From the NCBI RefSeq assembly GCF_003236175.1, contig NZ_QKTW01000018.1, positions 54,297 to 118,296 of the forward strand: a stretch of DNA of 64,000 nt. The letters run 5' to 3'. Positions 7,891-15,716 of this stretch are shown here, one piece after another; within the stretch, counting starts at the first letter, position 1; the number at the start of each line of letters is the position of its first letter. The DNA comes from Taibaiella soli (lineage in GTDB: Bacteria; Bacteroidota; Bacteroidia; Chitinophagales; Chitinophagaceae). The position numbers were made by a program, and so were the translations under genes. The notes beneath the pieces are model-generated. The model did not search any database. It saw only the letters and a list, made by a program, of their open reading frames with translations, and had not been told where the DNA came from.

Positions 7891-8268
7891 CTACTCGGCC
7901 GGTTCCCAAAGCTCAATTGCATTGCCTTCCGGATCCAGGATATGTACAAACTTTCCGTAATCATAAGATTTTACTTCATCGATGATCGTTACACCGTTTT
8001 CTTTCAACTCTGCTACCAGAGCATCCAGATTTTCCACACGGTAATTGATCATAAATTCTTTTGTAGATGGTTCGAAGTATTTGGTGTCATCTTTAAACGG
8101 ACTCCAAACGGTTGTGCCAGTTTTTTCAGGGTTTTCTTCTTCGCGCCAGTTAAACATGGTGCCATATTGAGAAACCGGCAAACCCAGGTGTTTCGCGTAC
8201 CAGTCGTTCATTGCAGCTGTGTCTTTGCATTTGAAAAATATGCCGCCGATTCCGGTAACTTTCTTCAT
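7891..8268 (-). CDS. VOC family protein (glyoxalase/bleomycin-resistance-like)
   Basis: 125 aa, the usual length of a single VOC monomer. It begins with KKVTGIGGIFFKCKDTAAMNDWYAKHLGLP, the classic first beta-alpha unit, and ends with GKFVHILDPEGNAIELWEP, whose ILDPEGN-xIELWE segment carries the metal-ligand Glu of glyoxalase-type folds. The enzyme class binds a divalent metal between two modules and acts on small molecules, but the substrate is unknown. It is monocistronic. Its upstream flank runs into a fragment of an unrelated gene on the other strand. Confidence 0.88.
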   Translation of the reverse strand: MKKVTGIGGIFFKCKDTAAMNDWYAKHLGLPVSQYGTMFNWREEENPEKTGTTVWSPFKDDTKYFEPSTKEFMINYRVENLDALVAELKENGVTIIDEVKSYDYGKFVHILDPEGNAIELWEPAE

Positions 8269-8327
8269 AAAATGGATGTTTTGGATGATGCTCTAATATA
8301 GGGAAATTTGCGCGTCTTATTTCTTCA

Positions 8328-8480
8328 CAAGATAGTGGACATCCGGTTTTACGACAGAACTATATGAATGATAAATTATTTTTCTGTGGTACAGAAACGG
8401 CTTCCAGTTTCGGTGGATACATGGAGGGTGCAGTGATTGCAACGAAGGCTGTTGCGGAGAAAATCCTTAATTTCCATTGA
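8328..8480 (+). pseudogene. Remnant: C-terminus of an FAD-dependent amine oxidase
   Basis: One frame reads QDSGHPVLRQNYMNDKLFFC followed by GTETASSFGGYMEGAVIATK and AVAEKI before the TGA at 8478-8480. The block FCGTETASSFGGYMEGAV is the C-terminal FAD-binding signature of flavin monoamine oxidases. No N-terminal dinucleotide-binding part or substrate domain exists upstream, where the VOC gene reads the other way. I therefore read this as a decayed end of a deleted amine oxidase gene. An ATG at 8364 would allow a 38-codon peptide, but that is unlikely to function. Confidence 0.75.
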
Positions 8481-8494
8481 TTCCCAGACAAAAC

Positions 8495-9643
8495 ATGACA
8501 CTAGAAAACGAATTAGAAAGTAAAGCAACGAAACTAAAGGAAATCGCTGTTTCCTGTTTAAAGCTTGGAACAATAGGTTTTGGCGGCATCGCGGGTATGG
8601 TTGCTACGATCGAAAATGAAATGGTGGTGCGCAGAAAATGGATCGATCATGAGCATTTTATGGATGTGCTGAGTACCTCTTATATCATTCCTGGTCCCAA
8701 CGCTGTGGAAGTGGTGATGCATTGCGGAAAAGAGCGTGGCGGCCGCCTCGGACTTGTGGTGGCTGGTGTTTGTTATATTCTGCCGGCGATGTTAATCTGT
8801 CTGATCTTCGGTTATTTTTATCAGCGTTATAGTTCATTGCCCGATGTCCAAAATTTCATTTTTGGTTTGAGACCTGCGACCACTGCACTTGTTATTGCAA
8901 CGGTATTGAGATTGGGACAGAAAACTTTTAAGAATAATGCAGTGTTGATCGGGCTTTGTGTATTGGTTTTTATCGGATCATTACTTGGTCTGAATGAAGT
9001 ATTACTCATACTGGGCGCGGGTTTTATTAATTATTTGATATTCGCCGCAAAGGATAAATTTTCAACTTTTACCGGATTCGTTTTTGCACCGGTATTATTA
9101 GATATCGGTCATAATTATTCTAACAGCAGACTGTTTTTAATCTTTCTGAAAATAGGCGCCATCTTGTATGGTAGCGGCTATGTGCTTTTTGCGTACATGG
9201 ATGAATCGCTGGTGCAAAACAATCATTGGCTAAGCCGGCAACAATTGATGGATGCAATTGCCGTCGGACAAATTACACCGGGTCCGATACTGTCGAGCGC
9301 TACGTTTGCGGGATATCTGGTTGCCGGTACCGCTGGTGGGGTGTTAGCAACAGTCGCTATTTTTCTGCCTTCATTTTTCATCTCATTCTTCTTACATCGA
9401 ATGCTTTCCTCTGCAAGAAAAAGTCAGAAGCTGCGCCTTTTTCTCGATGGTCTGAGTGCGGCTTCTATATCTGTAATCGCTGTTGTCGGCTTGCATTTAT
9501 TCAATGCGTCCATACAAGAATGGCACGGTGCCTTGATACTCGCAATTTGTCTCGCTTTAGTACTGATGAACAAAAAAATGAGTACCGTCGTTATTATTCT
9601 GATTGGAAGTCTTGGTGGATTTCTGCTGCAGCATTTCTGCTAA
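8495..9643 (+). CDS. chrA: Chromate transporter, ChrA family (CHR)
   Basis: 382 aa from the ATG at 8495; an in-frame TTG at 8477 overlaps the amine-oxidase remnant and is rejected. The protein consists of two homologous CHR halves with about ten membrane helices. Repeated CHR signatures are seen in both halves: GTIGFGGIAGMVATIENEMV and STSYIIPGPNAVEV in the first; GAILYGSGYVLFAYMDESLV and AVGQITPGPILSSATFAGYL in the second. CHR proteins act in the inner membrane, and the best-known members export chromate. Substrate here is inferred from family only. No chrB-like regulator is adjacent. Confidence 0.9.
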   Translation: MTLENELESKATKLKEIAVSCLKLGTIGFGGIAGMVATIENEMVVRRKWIDHEHFMDVLSTSYIIPGPNAVEVVMHCGKERGGRLGLVVAGVCYILPAMLICLIFGYFYQRYSSLPDVQNFIFGLRPATTALVIATVLRLGQKTFKNNAVLIGLCVLVFIGSLLGLNEVLLILGAGFINYLIFAAKDKFSTFTGFVFAPVLLDIGHNYSNSRLFLIFLKIGAILYGSGYVLFAYMDESLVQNNHWLSRQQLMDAIAVGQITPGPILSSATFAGYLVAGTAGGVLATVAIFLPSFFISFFLHRMLSSARKSQKLRLFLDGLSAASISVIAVVGLHLFNASIQEWHGALILAICLALVLMNKKMSTVVIILIGSLGGFLLQHFC

Positions 9644-9698
9644 ATACTTTAAATATAAACATCTGATGTTTGGCGTTTGAGTATGAAGTAGAAAAATA

Positions 9699-9725
9699 AA
9701 AACCGGCCACAAGTGCCGGTTTATT
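9699..9725. terminator. Bidirectional terminator
   Basis: AAACCGGC (9700-9707) pairs with GCCGGTTT (9715-9722) around a 7-nt loop, flanked by A and T runs. It lies between the convergent chrA and blaR-like genes. Confidence 0.8.
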
Positions 9726-9762
9726 ACGCTGTATTTTTTAACTTAAAACTTATCACTCGCCA

Positions 9763-11067
9763 TCAGCATCCTTCATTCGCTGCGACCTTGCCATCTGGTG
9801 TGAAATTGAATGGTAGTAAACAAATTACCGGAATAGCACGTCCTTTCAGGATTCCTGGTCTCCAGTTCGGCATTTTCCTGACTACACGCAATGTTTCTTC
9901 GTCGAGCGCCGTATAGCCTGAAGATTTTTCCACATGTGGATTAATAATGCTGCCATCTGCGCCAACAGTAAATTGTATCAGCCCTTTGCCATGTTCGCCG
10001 CGCGCTTTTGCTGCTTCGGGATAGCGCATGTTGTCCTTTAGCCAACTGCTGAAATCACCATCGAAATGTGGCATTTTCTCTGCCGTTTTAAACACGATGG
10101 AACCATCCGCCATAAACTGAACTTCACCTGGTTTCGGTATGGCGTTCATTCTTTGGGCAATAGCGTCCAGTTGCGCCAGCGAGTCGTTCTGCGGGGCCGC
10201 GGCTGTTTGTGTTTCAGTTGTTTTTTTAGTTTGCGCTAATAAAACAGTGCTGACAAAAATGGCGGTTAAAACAAAAGCACTCATCACTAAATTGCGCTTT
10301 TGTGGTTTTCTTATTTTCTGCAACATCATGATTCTACGTTTTAGAGGGTGATGAAAAAATGAGTGAGTGATATGAAAAGAATGTTTGGTTCCGAATGTAT
10401 GCGAAAGCAATAACGTGGCGTATTCAGATAAGTCCGCATTTTGGCTGGCTATCTGATCTGCTTCAAATTCATGGACCGTTTTTAGTTCGCGACCCAGTAA
10501 CCAATGTGCCGGGGAGATCCAGAAAAGTACTTGTATAATTTGCAAAAAGAACGAATCATAACGGTGTCCTGATTGAATATGGGCGAGTTCATGTTGCAGT
10601 ATCGTTTCATCTATTTCTTCGGAAGGAAAGAATATTTTTTTGCCGATTGTACCAGGGCCAATCCTAGTTTCTGTAAAAACCGTATAGCCTGCAAGTCGCT
10701 GCTGTTGGCCTTTTTTCAGACGACGATTGATTTGGAAATAAGAACCGATATAGACCAATGCCAGCAATGCGCTGATCGTAAAATAGCTGCAGATCAAAAC
10801 AGTCCACCACGAAAAACCTGCGACCATATTAGCAGTATGTGTTGCTCCAATATTGATAGAAGGCAGCACCAGTTGCTGTACCACGTTTGTGCTTTGTCTC
10901 TCCACCGGAATACGAATGAAGGGCAGGATAGTGGGTAACAAAGTCGCGGCTAGCAGATAAGCGCGACTAAGACGATGATGCGGTTTGTTATACCCAATCA
11001 GTAAATAGATGCCCCACATTACAAAAGCGTAGAGACTTGCCTGCGTTAGATAGAGAAAGAATGACAT
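9763..11067 (-). CDS. BlaR1/MecR1-like M56 metallopeptidase with C-terminal TonB domain
   Basis: 434 aa. Four N-terminal membrane helices precede and follow a cytoplasmic peptidase segment. The zinc motif HELAH is at residues 159-163 (ILQHELAHIQSGH), with a downstream Glu in HEFEADQIA as likely third ligand. A further helix (about 265-285) leads to a periplasmic linker and a C-terminal TonB-type domain (about 340-425: MRYPEAAKARGEHGKGLIQF, then GSIINPHVEKSSGYTALDEE). M56 peptidases of this kind cleave the cognate BlaI-like repressor. Here the usual penicillin-sensor domain is replaced by a TonB-like domain, so the signal may concern the envelope. It lies 3 bp after the blaI-like gene. Confidence 0.9.
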   Translation of the reverse strand: MSFFLYLTQASLYAFVMWGIYLLIGYNKPHHRLSRAYLLAATLLPTILPFIRIPVERQSTNVVQQLVLPSINIGATHTANMVAGFSWWTVLICSYFTISALLALVYIGSYFQINRRLKKGQQQRLAGYTVFTETRIGPGTIGKKIFFPSEEIDETILQHELAHIQSGHRYDSFFLQIIQVLFWISPAHWLLGRELKTVHEFEADQIASQNADLSEYATLLLSHTFGTKHSFHITHSFFHHPLKRRIMMLQKIRKPQKRNLVMSAFVLTAIFVSTVLLAQTKKTTETQTAAAPQNDSLAQLDAIAQRMNAIPKPGEVQFMADGSIVFKTAEKMPHFDGDFSSWLKDNMRYPEAAKARGEHGKGLIQFTVGADGSIINPHVEKSSGYTALDEETLRVVRKMPNWRPGILKGRAIPVICLLPFNFTPDGKVAANEGC

Positions 11068-11070
11068 CGC

Positions 11071-11460
11071 TTATTGTTTTTTCTTTTTCAGTGATTGAAC
11101 AATGCTTTCTAGTTCTTTAATATCAAGATTTTTGTCAGCGACAAAGAATGAAATCATATCCGCAAATGAGCCATCGAAATAACCTTTTACAATTTGAGTA
11201 ATGCTACGGCTGCTATATTCTTTTTTAGACACCAATGGCCGAAAAGCATTCGCATTTCCTAATGGCTCAATAGCTACAAATCCTTTCTCCGTCAGAATCT
11301 TCAAAATCGTATTGACCGTGTTGGCGTGCGGCTTTGGTGCCGGCATCACAGTAATAATGTCCCGTATCAGTATTGTGTTGTTGTCCTGCTGCCAAAGCGC
11401 TTGCATCACGCGTTCTTCAGCTTTGGTGAGTTGTGGCAGGTCTGTTTTCTTTTTAGGCAT
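11071..11460 (-). CDS. BlaI/MecI/CopY family transcriptional repressor
   Basis: 129 aa. It has the winged-helix of the family: LTKAEERVMQALWQ at the N-terminus, the recognition region KPHANTVNTILKILTEKGFV (about residues 43-62), then FRPLVSKKEYSSRS and a C-terminal dimerisation helix. BlaI-type proteins repress their own operon as dimers and are inactivated by proteolysis by the partner M56 peptidase, which is the next gene. Two palindromic sites just upstream of this start (11468-11504) are the natural operators. Confidence 0.93.
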   Translation of the reverse strand: MPKKKTDLPQLTKAEERVMQALWQQDNNTILIRDIITVMPAPKPHANTVNTILKILTEKGFVAIEPLGNANAFRPLVSKKEYSSRSITQIVKGYFDGSFADMISFFVADKNLDIKELESIVQSLKKKKQ

Positions 11461-11467
11461 CTTTTGT

Positions 11468-11483
11468 TACTAAGTCTTTAGTA
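11468..11483. promoter_or_regulatory. BlaI-type operator, proximal copy
   Basis: TACTAA-GTCT-TTAGTA is a perfect 6+6 inverted repeat beginning 8 bp before the blaI-like ATG. BlaI/MecI operators are TACTA-type dyads of this size. Its centre is 20 bp from the next copy. Confidence 0.8.
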
Positions 11484-11486
11484 AAT

Positions 11487-11504
11487 CTACTAAGTTTTTA
11501 GTAG
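11487..11504. promoter_or_regulatory. BlaI-type operator, distal copy
   Basis: CTACTAA-GTTT-TTAGTAG is a perfect 7+7 inverted repeat. It shares the TACTAA/TTAGTA core with the proximal copy and is centred exactly 20 bp away, so two dimers would sit on the same DNA face. Confidence 0.8.
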
Positions 11505-11565
11505 TAGCCAAAATTTTTTATTGTTACAGGGTTAAAGACACAGACTTAATTAACCAATTACCTAC

Positions 11566-12027
11566 TTAACCAATTAACTTTTTGAGAAGTACAATCTGTC
11601 CAAGGTGATAATGTGTGTGTTCTATAATGCCCTGAAGGTTTCTGTAATAGTTGCCATATTTGGGATCGGTAAAGTCTTCGTTCAGTTGGTTGTCTGGTAA
11701 TGATTCAATTAGCGCTGCGAAATGATTCGCGTCGTTCCATGTTTTGTTCAAAAGCTGCTGCCAGTCTTCTTCCGATTCAATCTTTGGATGATGAAAACTG
11801 TATTCATCTTTTGCATTTAGCGCTTCGCCTTCCAACACTTTTGAAACAGCTGCGATATAGTAATTGATATGAAACACAAGCGTGGCAATAGTATTGAACG
11901 AATCAACCTTTGTGATTGCCTGTTTCCAGTCAACATCTGCAAGACTGTCTTTTAAATTGACGCTTGTCCAGTTGCCGCCGAAATATACTTCTCTCAGGTG
12001 TTTCGCTATTTGCGCGGTGATGTTCAT
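11566..12027 (-). CDS. DinB-like family protein
   Basis: 153 aa. The sequence reads as a four-helix bundle of the DinB/YfiT type: NITAQIAKHLREVYFGGNWT at the start, a metal-ligand His in ATLVFHINYYIAAVSKVLEG (about residue 52), and a C-terminal LQGIIEHTHYHLGQIVLLKK with two more histidines. Three His spaced this way bind a divalent metal in DinB-fold proteins. The family includes thiol transferases and stress proteins, and this member's reaction is unknown. It is the last of a run of three minus-strand genes, 9 bp after the YCII gene. Confidence 0.85.
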   Translation of the reverse strand: MNITAQIAKHLREVYFGGNWTSVNLKDSLADVDWKQAITKVDSFNTIATLVFHINYYIAAVSKVLEGEALNAKDEYSFHHPKIESEEDWQQLLNKTWNDANHFAALIESLPDNQLNEDFTDPKYGNYYRNLQGIIEHTHYHLGQIVLLKKLIG

Positions 12028-12036
12028 TAATTAAGT

Positions 12037-12420
12037 TTATTGGTTCGGGTAAATATAGCCGGTTTGTTCTTCTTTCATTTTGATGGGTCTTAATTCGATA
12101 GTCGCAGATGGTACGTATTCAAATTCCGGATTTCGGCGCGCAATTTCAATGGCTTCGTTCAAATTATTAGCCAGAATATGGTAGTAGCCAACCTGTATCT
12201 CGTCGTCTGGTTCTATATTTCGCTGTTTCCAGCCGTCTGCGATTTTAGATATGATGCAGCCTTCACGCATCAATGGTTGTGCCGATACTAGTTGTCCGGC
12301 GTCTTTTAACTGTTTGATGTATAGCTCACAGGCTTTTACAAACATCAGATGTTTCTCTTCAGAAAAGCTCGCTTTGGCATTGCCGACATTACGTACGTGC
12401 AGCATGAATTCCTGTTTCAT
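12037..12420 (-). CDS. YCII-related domain protein
   Basis: 127 aa. Features of the YCII/DGPF fold: EFMLHVRN near the start, the mid segment LKDAGQLVSAQPLM, and the C-terminal pattern GYYHILANNLNEAIEIARRN that ends the ferredoxin-like unit. YCII-like domains are small enzymes or partners of ECF sigma factors, but function here is unknown. Its ATG overlaps the stop of the upstream RibD-like gene by four bases (ATGA), so the two are translationally coupled. Confidence 0.85.
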   Translation of the reverse strand: MKQEFMLHVRNVGNAKASFSEEKHLMFVKACELYIKQLKDAGQLVSAQPLMREGCIISKIADGWKQRNIEPDDEIQVGYYHILANNLNEAIEIARRNPEFEYVPSATIELRPIKMKEEQTGYIYPNQ

Positions 12421-12998
12421 AGAAATTGTTCTTTGTCGAATGTTTCAGCCGGTACATAATTCAATAATACGCAGCCCGAATTAAAAATGCGTGAGGCAAT
12501 CAGTTGCAAGTTTTGCAGTTGTGGCATTCCGGAAAAAAGTGTAGTGCCTTTGCCTAGCACAACCGGATCAATCATAATGCTGTAATGATCAATCAAGCCT
12601 GCTGCGGCCAGTTGCGTAATAACAGACCCACTGCCCAGAATCGTCATATCATTCTCCTCAGTGGCTTTCAATTGTTTTATAGTCTGTATGAGGTCGTCTT
12701 TTATGAGTTTGGTATTTTCCCAGGACGCTTCCTGCAAAGTGCGGGAGAACACTATTTTGTGTGCGTGATTCATGCCGCTGGCCACGATCGGATCATTTGT
12801 TTTGGCCATCTCTGTGGGCCAATAGCCAGCCATCATTTCGTATGTTTTACGTCCGAAAATCAGTGTGCTGTGCCCTTTCATAGATTCCGCGGCAAATTCA
12901 TTTTCCTCAGGGCCGTGCCTGTGCCAGCTGATATCTTCATTCAGTCCTTTGTAATAGCCGTCGAGCGATGTAAAAACGAACATGGATAGTCTTGCCAT
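12417..12998 (-). CDS. Dihydrofolate reductase family protein (RibD C-terminal-like)
   Basis: 193 aa from the ATG at 12998 (MARLSMFVFTSLDGYYKGLN); the frame extends 12 codons further without support. Family hallmarks are FTSLDGYYKG, HSTLIFGRKTYEMMAGYWPT, and the NADPH-site glycine segment NDMTILGSGSVITQLAAAGL, followed by DHYSIMIDPVVLGKGTTLF. These proteins share the fold of RibD reductase and DHFR but usually have no defined substrate. First gene of a three-gene unit with YCII and DinB proteins, possibly a small-molecule detoxification or housekeeping set. Confidence 0.88.
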   Translation of the reverse strand: MARLSMFVFTSLDGYYKGLNEDISWHRHGPEENEFAAESMKGHSTLIFGRKTYEMMAGYWPTEMAKTNDPIVASGMNHAHKIVFSRTLQEASWENTKLIKDDLIQTIKQLKATEENDMTILGSGSVITQLAAAGLIDHYSIMIDPVVLGKGTTLFSGMPQLQNLQLIASRIFNSGCVLLNYVPAETFDKEQFL

Positions 12999-13132
12999 GA
13001 TATTAAGTTTTAGTGAACAGGAGAGAATACTCAAAATTAACGATCATAGAAGCAAAAAACTATTTGTAATATGCCATGGCAAACTGAGTCCGTCTCGAAT
13101 TGTATAACCAATTTAAACTCAATCTAAACCCG

Positions 13133-13558
13133 ATGAATTTCATCAAGCAATGCCTGCCTGCATTGATCGGCGGCTTCTTATTTACATCCTGTGCCAGCAC
13201 TTATCAGGTTGTTCCGGTTGCATCCGATAATGTTGCACAAGCATCCATTTCTGTGTACAGAAAAAATATTCTCGACTTCTTGTACGGAGTAAAGATTTAC
13301 AGCAATGACACTTTTATCGGCAAAATAGGCTCGAAGCGATATATTAAATGGGCCGTGAATGAAGGGCATTACGATATCAAAGCGAAATGTTTTGGTAAAG
13401 CGCATTATAGTCTGGATGTGCACGCTGCAGAAAATTATCAACTCGTTGTCGCAAAAACCGTGGGTCCTGCGCTGATTTTAAAAGTCAAATTGAAACCGGC
13501 AAAAAATACGATGGATTTGCAAGCTGTGAATCCGCCTCATGTAAAGGGTAGAGGTTAG
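13133..13558 (+). CDS. Putative lipoprotein of unknown function
   Basis: The start chosen is ATG 13133 (141 aa); the longer frame starts at a TTG. The N-terminus NFIKQCLPALIGGFLFTSCA is a lipoprotein signal peptide with lipobox FTSC, so the mature protein probably begins at that Cys and is anchored in a membrane. The body contains SVYRKNILDFLYGVKIYSND, then FIGKIGSKRYIKWAVNEGHY, resembling small DUF2846-like lipoproteins whose motif is a coloured strand pair around G-x-Y-x-x-x-x-V-xxG-H. Function unknown. It is a single plus-strand gene among minus-strand genes. Confidence 0.72.
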   Translation: MNFIKQCLPALIGGFLFTSCASTYQVVPVASDNVAQASISVYRKNILDFLYGVKIYSNDTFIGKIGSKRYIKWAVNEGHYDIKAKCFGKAHYSLDVHAAENYQLVVAKTVGPALILKVKLKPAKNTMDLQAVNPPHVKGRG

Positions 13559-13582
13559 TACTTGCACCAACTTTTAAAAAGA

Positions 13583-13617
13583 AAGGAAGAGTTTCGGATC
13601 GAGACTCTTCCTTTTTT
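13583..13617 (+). terminator. Intrinsic terminator after the lipoprotein gene
   Basis: AAGGAAGAGT pairs with ACTCTTCCTT across an 11-nt loop, followed by a T-run. It starts 25 bp after the stop codon. Confidence 0.85.
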
Positions 13618-13894
13618 ACGTTGGTAATTAAATTTTGAAGCTGGGCTTTAACTCTCTTTTCAACATTCGTCCCGCTGTTCGCTATTACTCCTCGCTCCTT
13701 TCGTCGCTGCGGGGTAGCCGCTGCCATCGGGGCTATTATCTCTGCATCCGAAACTCTTATTGGCCGCGGATATTAAGTGCAAAGTCAAATAGCAGCACAT
13801 CCGATGAACGTAATGCGTCGCAACGATGTTGAATCGGAGTTGCTATGCTGGCAACCTAATAATTATGCATTGCATTGTTGCAATGATCAGATAA
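13618..13894. other. Non-coding spacer with degenerate GC-rich repeat-like segment
   Basis: No credible gene. The part at about 13670-13745 has CGCTATT, CTCCTCGCTCC and CGCTGCGGGG words that echo the family C repeats at 41303 and 56753, but the match is too broken for me to call a copy. The rest is unremarkable AT-rich sequence. Confidence 0.4.
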
Positions 13895-14770
13895 TTAGAA
13901 ATATTTCCCTGTAATCATATCCTTTAAAAGTCCTTCCTGTTTTGGTTCCCAGCCCAGTGTTTTTCGTGTAAGCTCACTTGTAGCAGCGCAATCAAACGAA
14001 GCAAAATGTTTAAACCAACCGAAATGCGCTTCCGCACCGGCTTCATCTTTACTTACCACAGGCAGTTGTGTGCCTTTACCAATCGCCGTTGCGATCTCTA
14101 TAAAAGGAATACCTTCTTCCGCAACGGCATGAAACACTTTTTGTTCTGGTTGTTGTTCAATGATCAGACGATACAGATTCGCTGCATCGAAACGGTGCAC
14201 TGCAGGCCAGTGGTTGCTGCCGGCGCCGATGTAGGCTGCCTCTCCTTTCTCCTTGTCCATATTGATCACCATTGGAACGAAACCATGGTCGCCTTCGCCA
14301 TGCGTTGTCGGTGGTAGTCGCAAGATATAGGCACCAACGGCACGAGCGGCTTCTTCAGAGGCTGCACGAGGCATGATATCGGAGCCTGGCGGGGTATCAT
14401 TTTCATTGATGAGTCTTCCAGCCGCATTCATCAGACCAATGCCAGAAGTAACGACCATCGGCTTATTAGTGTCTTTCAGCGCCTCGCCCAGCGCAAGTAT
14501 CACCTGGCGGTCGCTTTCGCAATTGGCTTTAAATTTTGAGAAATCGTGGTTGAAAGCAGTGTGGATAACAGCGTCGCATTGAGCTGCACCGGCTTTAAGA
14601 CTTTCCAGATCTTCGAGATCGCCACGGTGTACTGCCGCACCGGCTTTAGAGAGGCCTTCGGCAGCGTTGTCTGTGCGGGCCAGTCCTAATATTTCATGAC
14701 CAGCCTTTAATAATTCCTGTACGATTGCGGAGCCTACAAATCCAGAAGCTCCTGTAACAAATACGCGCAT
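13895..14770 (-). CDS. NAD(P)-dependent SDR/epimerase family oxidoreductase
   Basis: 291 aa. It is an extended/atypical short-chain dehydrogenase. The Rossmann fingerprint is MRVFVTGASGFVGSAIVQEL at the N-terminus (GASGFVG), with LARTD after strand 2 suggesting NADP(H) preference, then VHRGDLED and CDAVIHTA. The usual catalytic YxxxK is not clear (ILRLPPTTHGEGDHGFVP in its place region), as in SDR_a-type members. Substrate unknown. It follows a Crp-like regulator gene on the same strand with a 77-bp gap holding a perfect palindrome, which suggests control by that regulator. Confidence 0.87.
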   Translation of the reverse strand: MRVFVTGASGFVGSAIVQELLKAGHEILGLARTDNAAEGLSKAGAAVHRGDLEDLESLKAGAAQCDAVIHTAFNHDFSKFKANCESDRQVILALGEALKDTNKPMVVTSGIGLMNAAGRLINENDTPPGSDIMPRAASEEAARAVGAYILRLPPTTHGEGDHGFVPMVINMDKEKGEAAYIGAGSNHWPAVHRFDAANLYRLIIEQQPEQKVFHAVAEEGIPFIEIATAIGKGTQLPVVSKDEAGAEAHFGWFKHFASFDCAATSELTRKTLGWEPKQEGLLKDMITGKYF

Positions 14771-14823
14771 AATGATGATTGAATTTTATAAGGTAAAATT
14801 GAATCAAAGCATTTAGGGAAACA

Positions 14824-14837
14824 TGGTCATTTGACCA
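14824..14837. promoter_or_regulatory. Candidate operator in front of the SDR gene
   Basis: TGGTCA-TT-TGACCA is a perfect 14-bp palindrome between the Crp-like gene and the SDR start (14770). Its geometry is that of a Crp/Fnr-type dimer site, though the half-site differs from the other palindromes in this window. Confidence 0.45.
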
Positions 14838-14847
14838 CAATTTCATT

Positions 14848-15426
14848 TTATCGGTGTGATTGTGCGTGGCGGATGCGTGTCAGCGTTTTCAATGAAATAC
14901 CCAGATAAGATGCGATCATGTGCAGTGGCAATCGAGCCGGCAGCCCAGGTTGCGTGTTTACAAACTCTTCATATTTTTCTTCTGGTGTAGCGCTGAGTGT
15001 ACTTAAAATGCGTTGGCGGCTACTGTAGATATTTCGAGAGATTAATTCCTGCGAAAGTGTTTTTAATTTCGGTATCTCAGCGAGCAATCGTTCAAAATCA
15101 GTTTTCGCCCAGAGTAAAACCTCGCTGCGCTCAACTGCTGCAATATTGAATTGTGAAGGCGTTTGCTTGTCGTAGCTTTCTACATCTAAAGTCCACGTGT
15201 TTTCAGGAGAAAACTGCAGAATGTGTTCACTACCATCGGCCACAGTGGCGAAATTGCGCAGTATGCCTTTTATTACAAAGATCTTATGGCGGCACACTTG
15301 TCCTTCCTGCAGCAATGATTCGTTACGCTGCAATGTGCGTTGTATTGCGGTGGCGCAGATATCTTCCAGTTCGCTGTCTGTGAATGATGCATGCGATTGC
15401 AGATATGTTTGAAAGCTGGTGAGCAT
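14848..15426 (-). CDS. Crp/Fnr family transcriptional regulator
   Basis: 192 aa. A cNMP-binding-type beta-roll occupies about residues 25-110 (RNESLLQEGQVCRHKIFVIK, then EHILQFSPENTWTLDVESYD), followed by a dimer helix and a short winged HTH (LPLHMIASYLGISLKTLTRI). It is the third such regulator in 12 kb and is clearly diverged from the other two. The SDR gene follows on the same strand. An inverted repeat between its -7 element and its start suggests autoregulation. Confidence 0.9.
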   Translation of the reverse strand: MLTSFQTYLQSHASFTDSELEDICATAIQRTLQRNESLLQEGQVCRHKIFVIKGILRNFATVADGSEHILQFSPENTWTLDVESYDKQTPSQFNIAAVERSEVLLWAKTDFERLLAEIPKLKTLSQELISRNIYSSRQRILSTLSATPEEKYEEFVNTQPGLPARLPLHMIASYLGISLKTLTRIRHAQSHR

Positions 15427-15451
15427 AGGGTAAAATTAGTGAGAAATGATA

Positions 15452-15470
15452 CTTGCAAATACATTGCAAG
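15452..15470. promoter_or_regulatory. Candidate autoregulatory operator of the Crp-like gene
   Basis: CTTGCAA-N5-TTGCAAG is a perfect 7+7 inverted repeat 26 bp before the ATG at 15426 and just downstream of a -7-like element on the minus strand. A repressor bound here would block transcription. Confidence 0.5.
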
Positions 15471-15473
15471 CAT

Positions 15474-15481
15474 CAAAAATA
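15474..15481 (-). promoter_or_regulatory. -7 element of the Crp-like gene
   Basis: On the minus strand this reads TATTTTTG, an exact match to TAnnTTTG, 48 bp before the start codon. No clear -33 TTTG was seen. Confidence 0.45.
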
Positions 15482-15504
15482 GATTTGCTGGAAACTGAAA
15501 ATCT

Positions 15505-15696
15505 ATGATGTCGGAAAATCAAATGGCAACGCCGCAGATCAATCATTTGCTCAATTTGCATCTTAACGCAATTATCAACAAGATTGAAGTTGCTGTCCGG
15601 GAAAATCGCCGACCCTCTACAAAGATCATGGAGGAAATGATGGATCGTGATTTGACAGTGCGTGATTTGAAGTTGATGTTTGGTCGCCATCAGTAA
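15505..15696 (+). CDS. Small hypothetical protein
   Basis: 63 aa starting at a double ATG. Composition is protein-like: amphipathic helices (NHLLNLHLNAIINKIEVAVR) followed by EEMMDRDLTVRDLKLMFGRH. No family recognised. It is divergent from the Crp-like gene. The opposite frame (15436-15690) is open too but reads less like a protein. Coding status is uncertain. Confidence 0.4.
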   Translation: MMSENQMATPQINHLLNLHLNAIINKIEVAVRENRRPSTKIMEEMMDRDLTVRDLKLMFGRHQ

Positions 15697-15716
15697 GATT
15701 TACGACCTTCCGCGGA

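Noticed and set aside
7831..8301. A 156-codon plus-strand ORF
   Set aside because: Antisense to a well-supported VOC gene and overlapping its terminator; Phe/Cys-rich shadow frame.
13670..13745. A third copy of repeat family C
   Set aside because: Shared words are few and in broken order; similarity may be chance.
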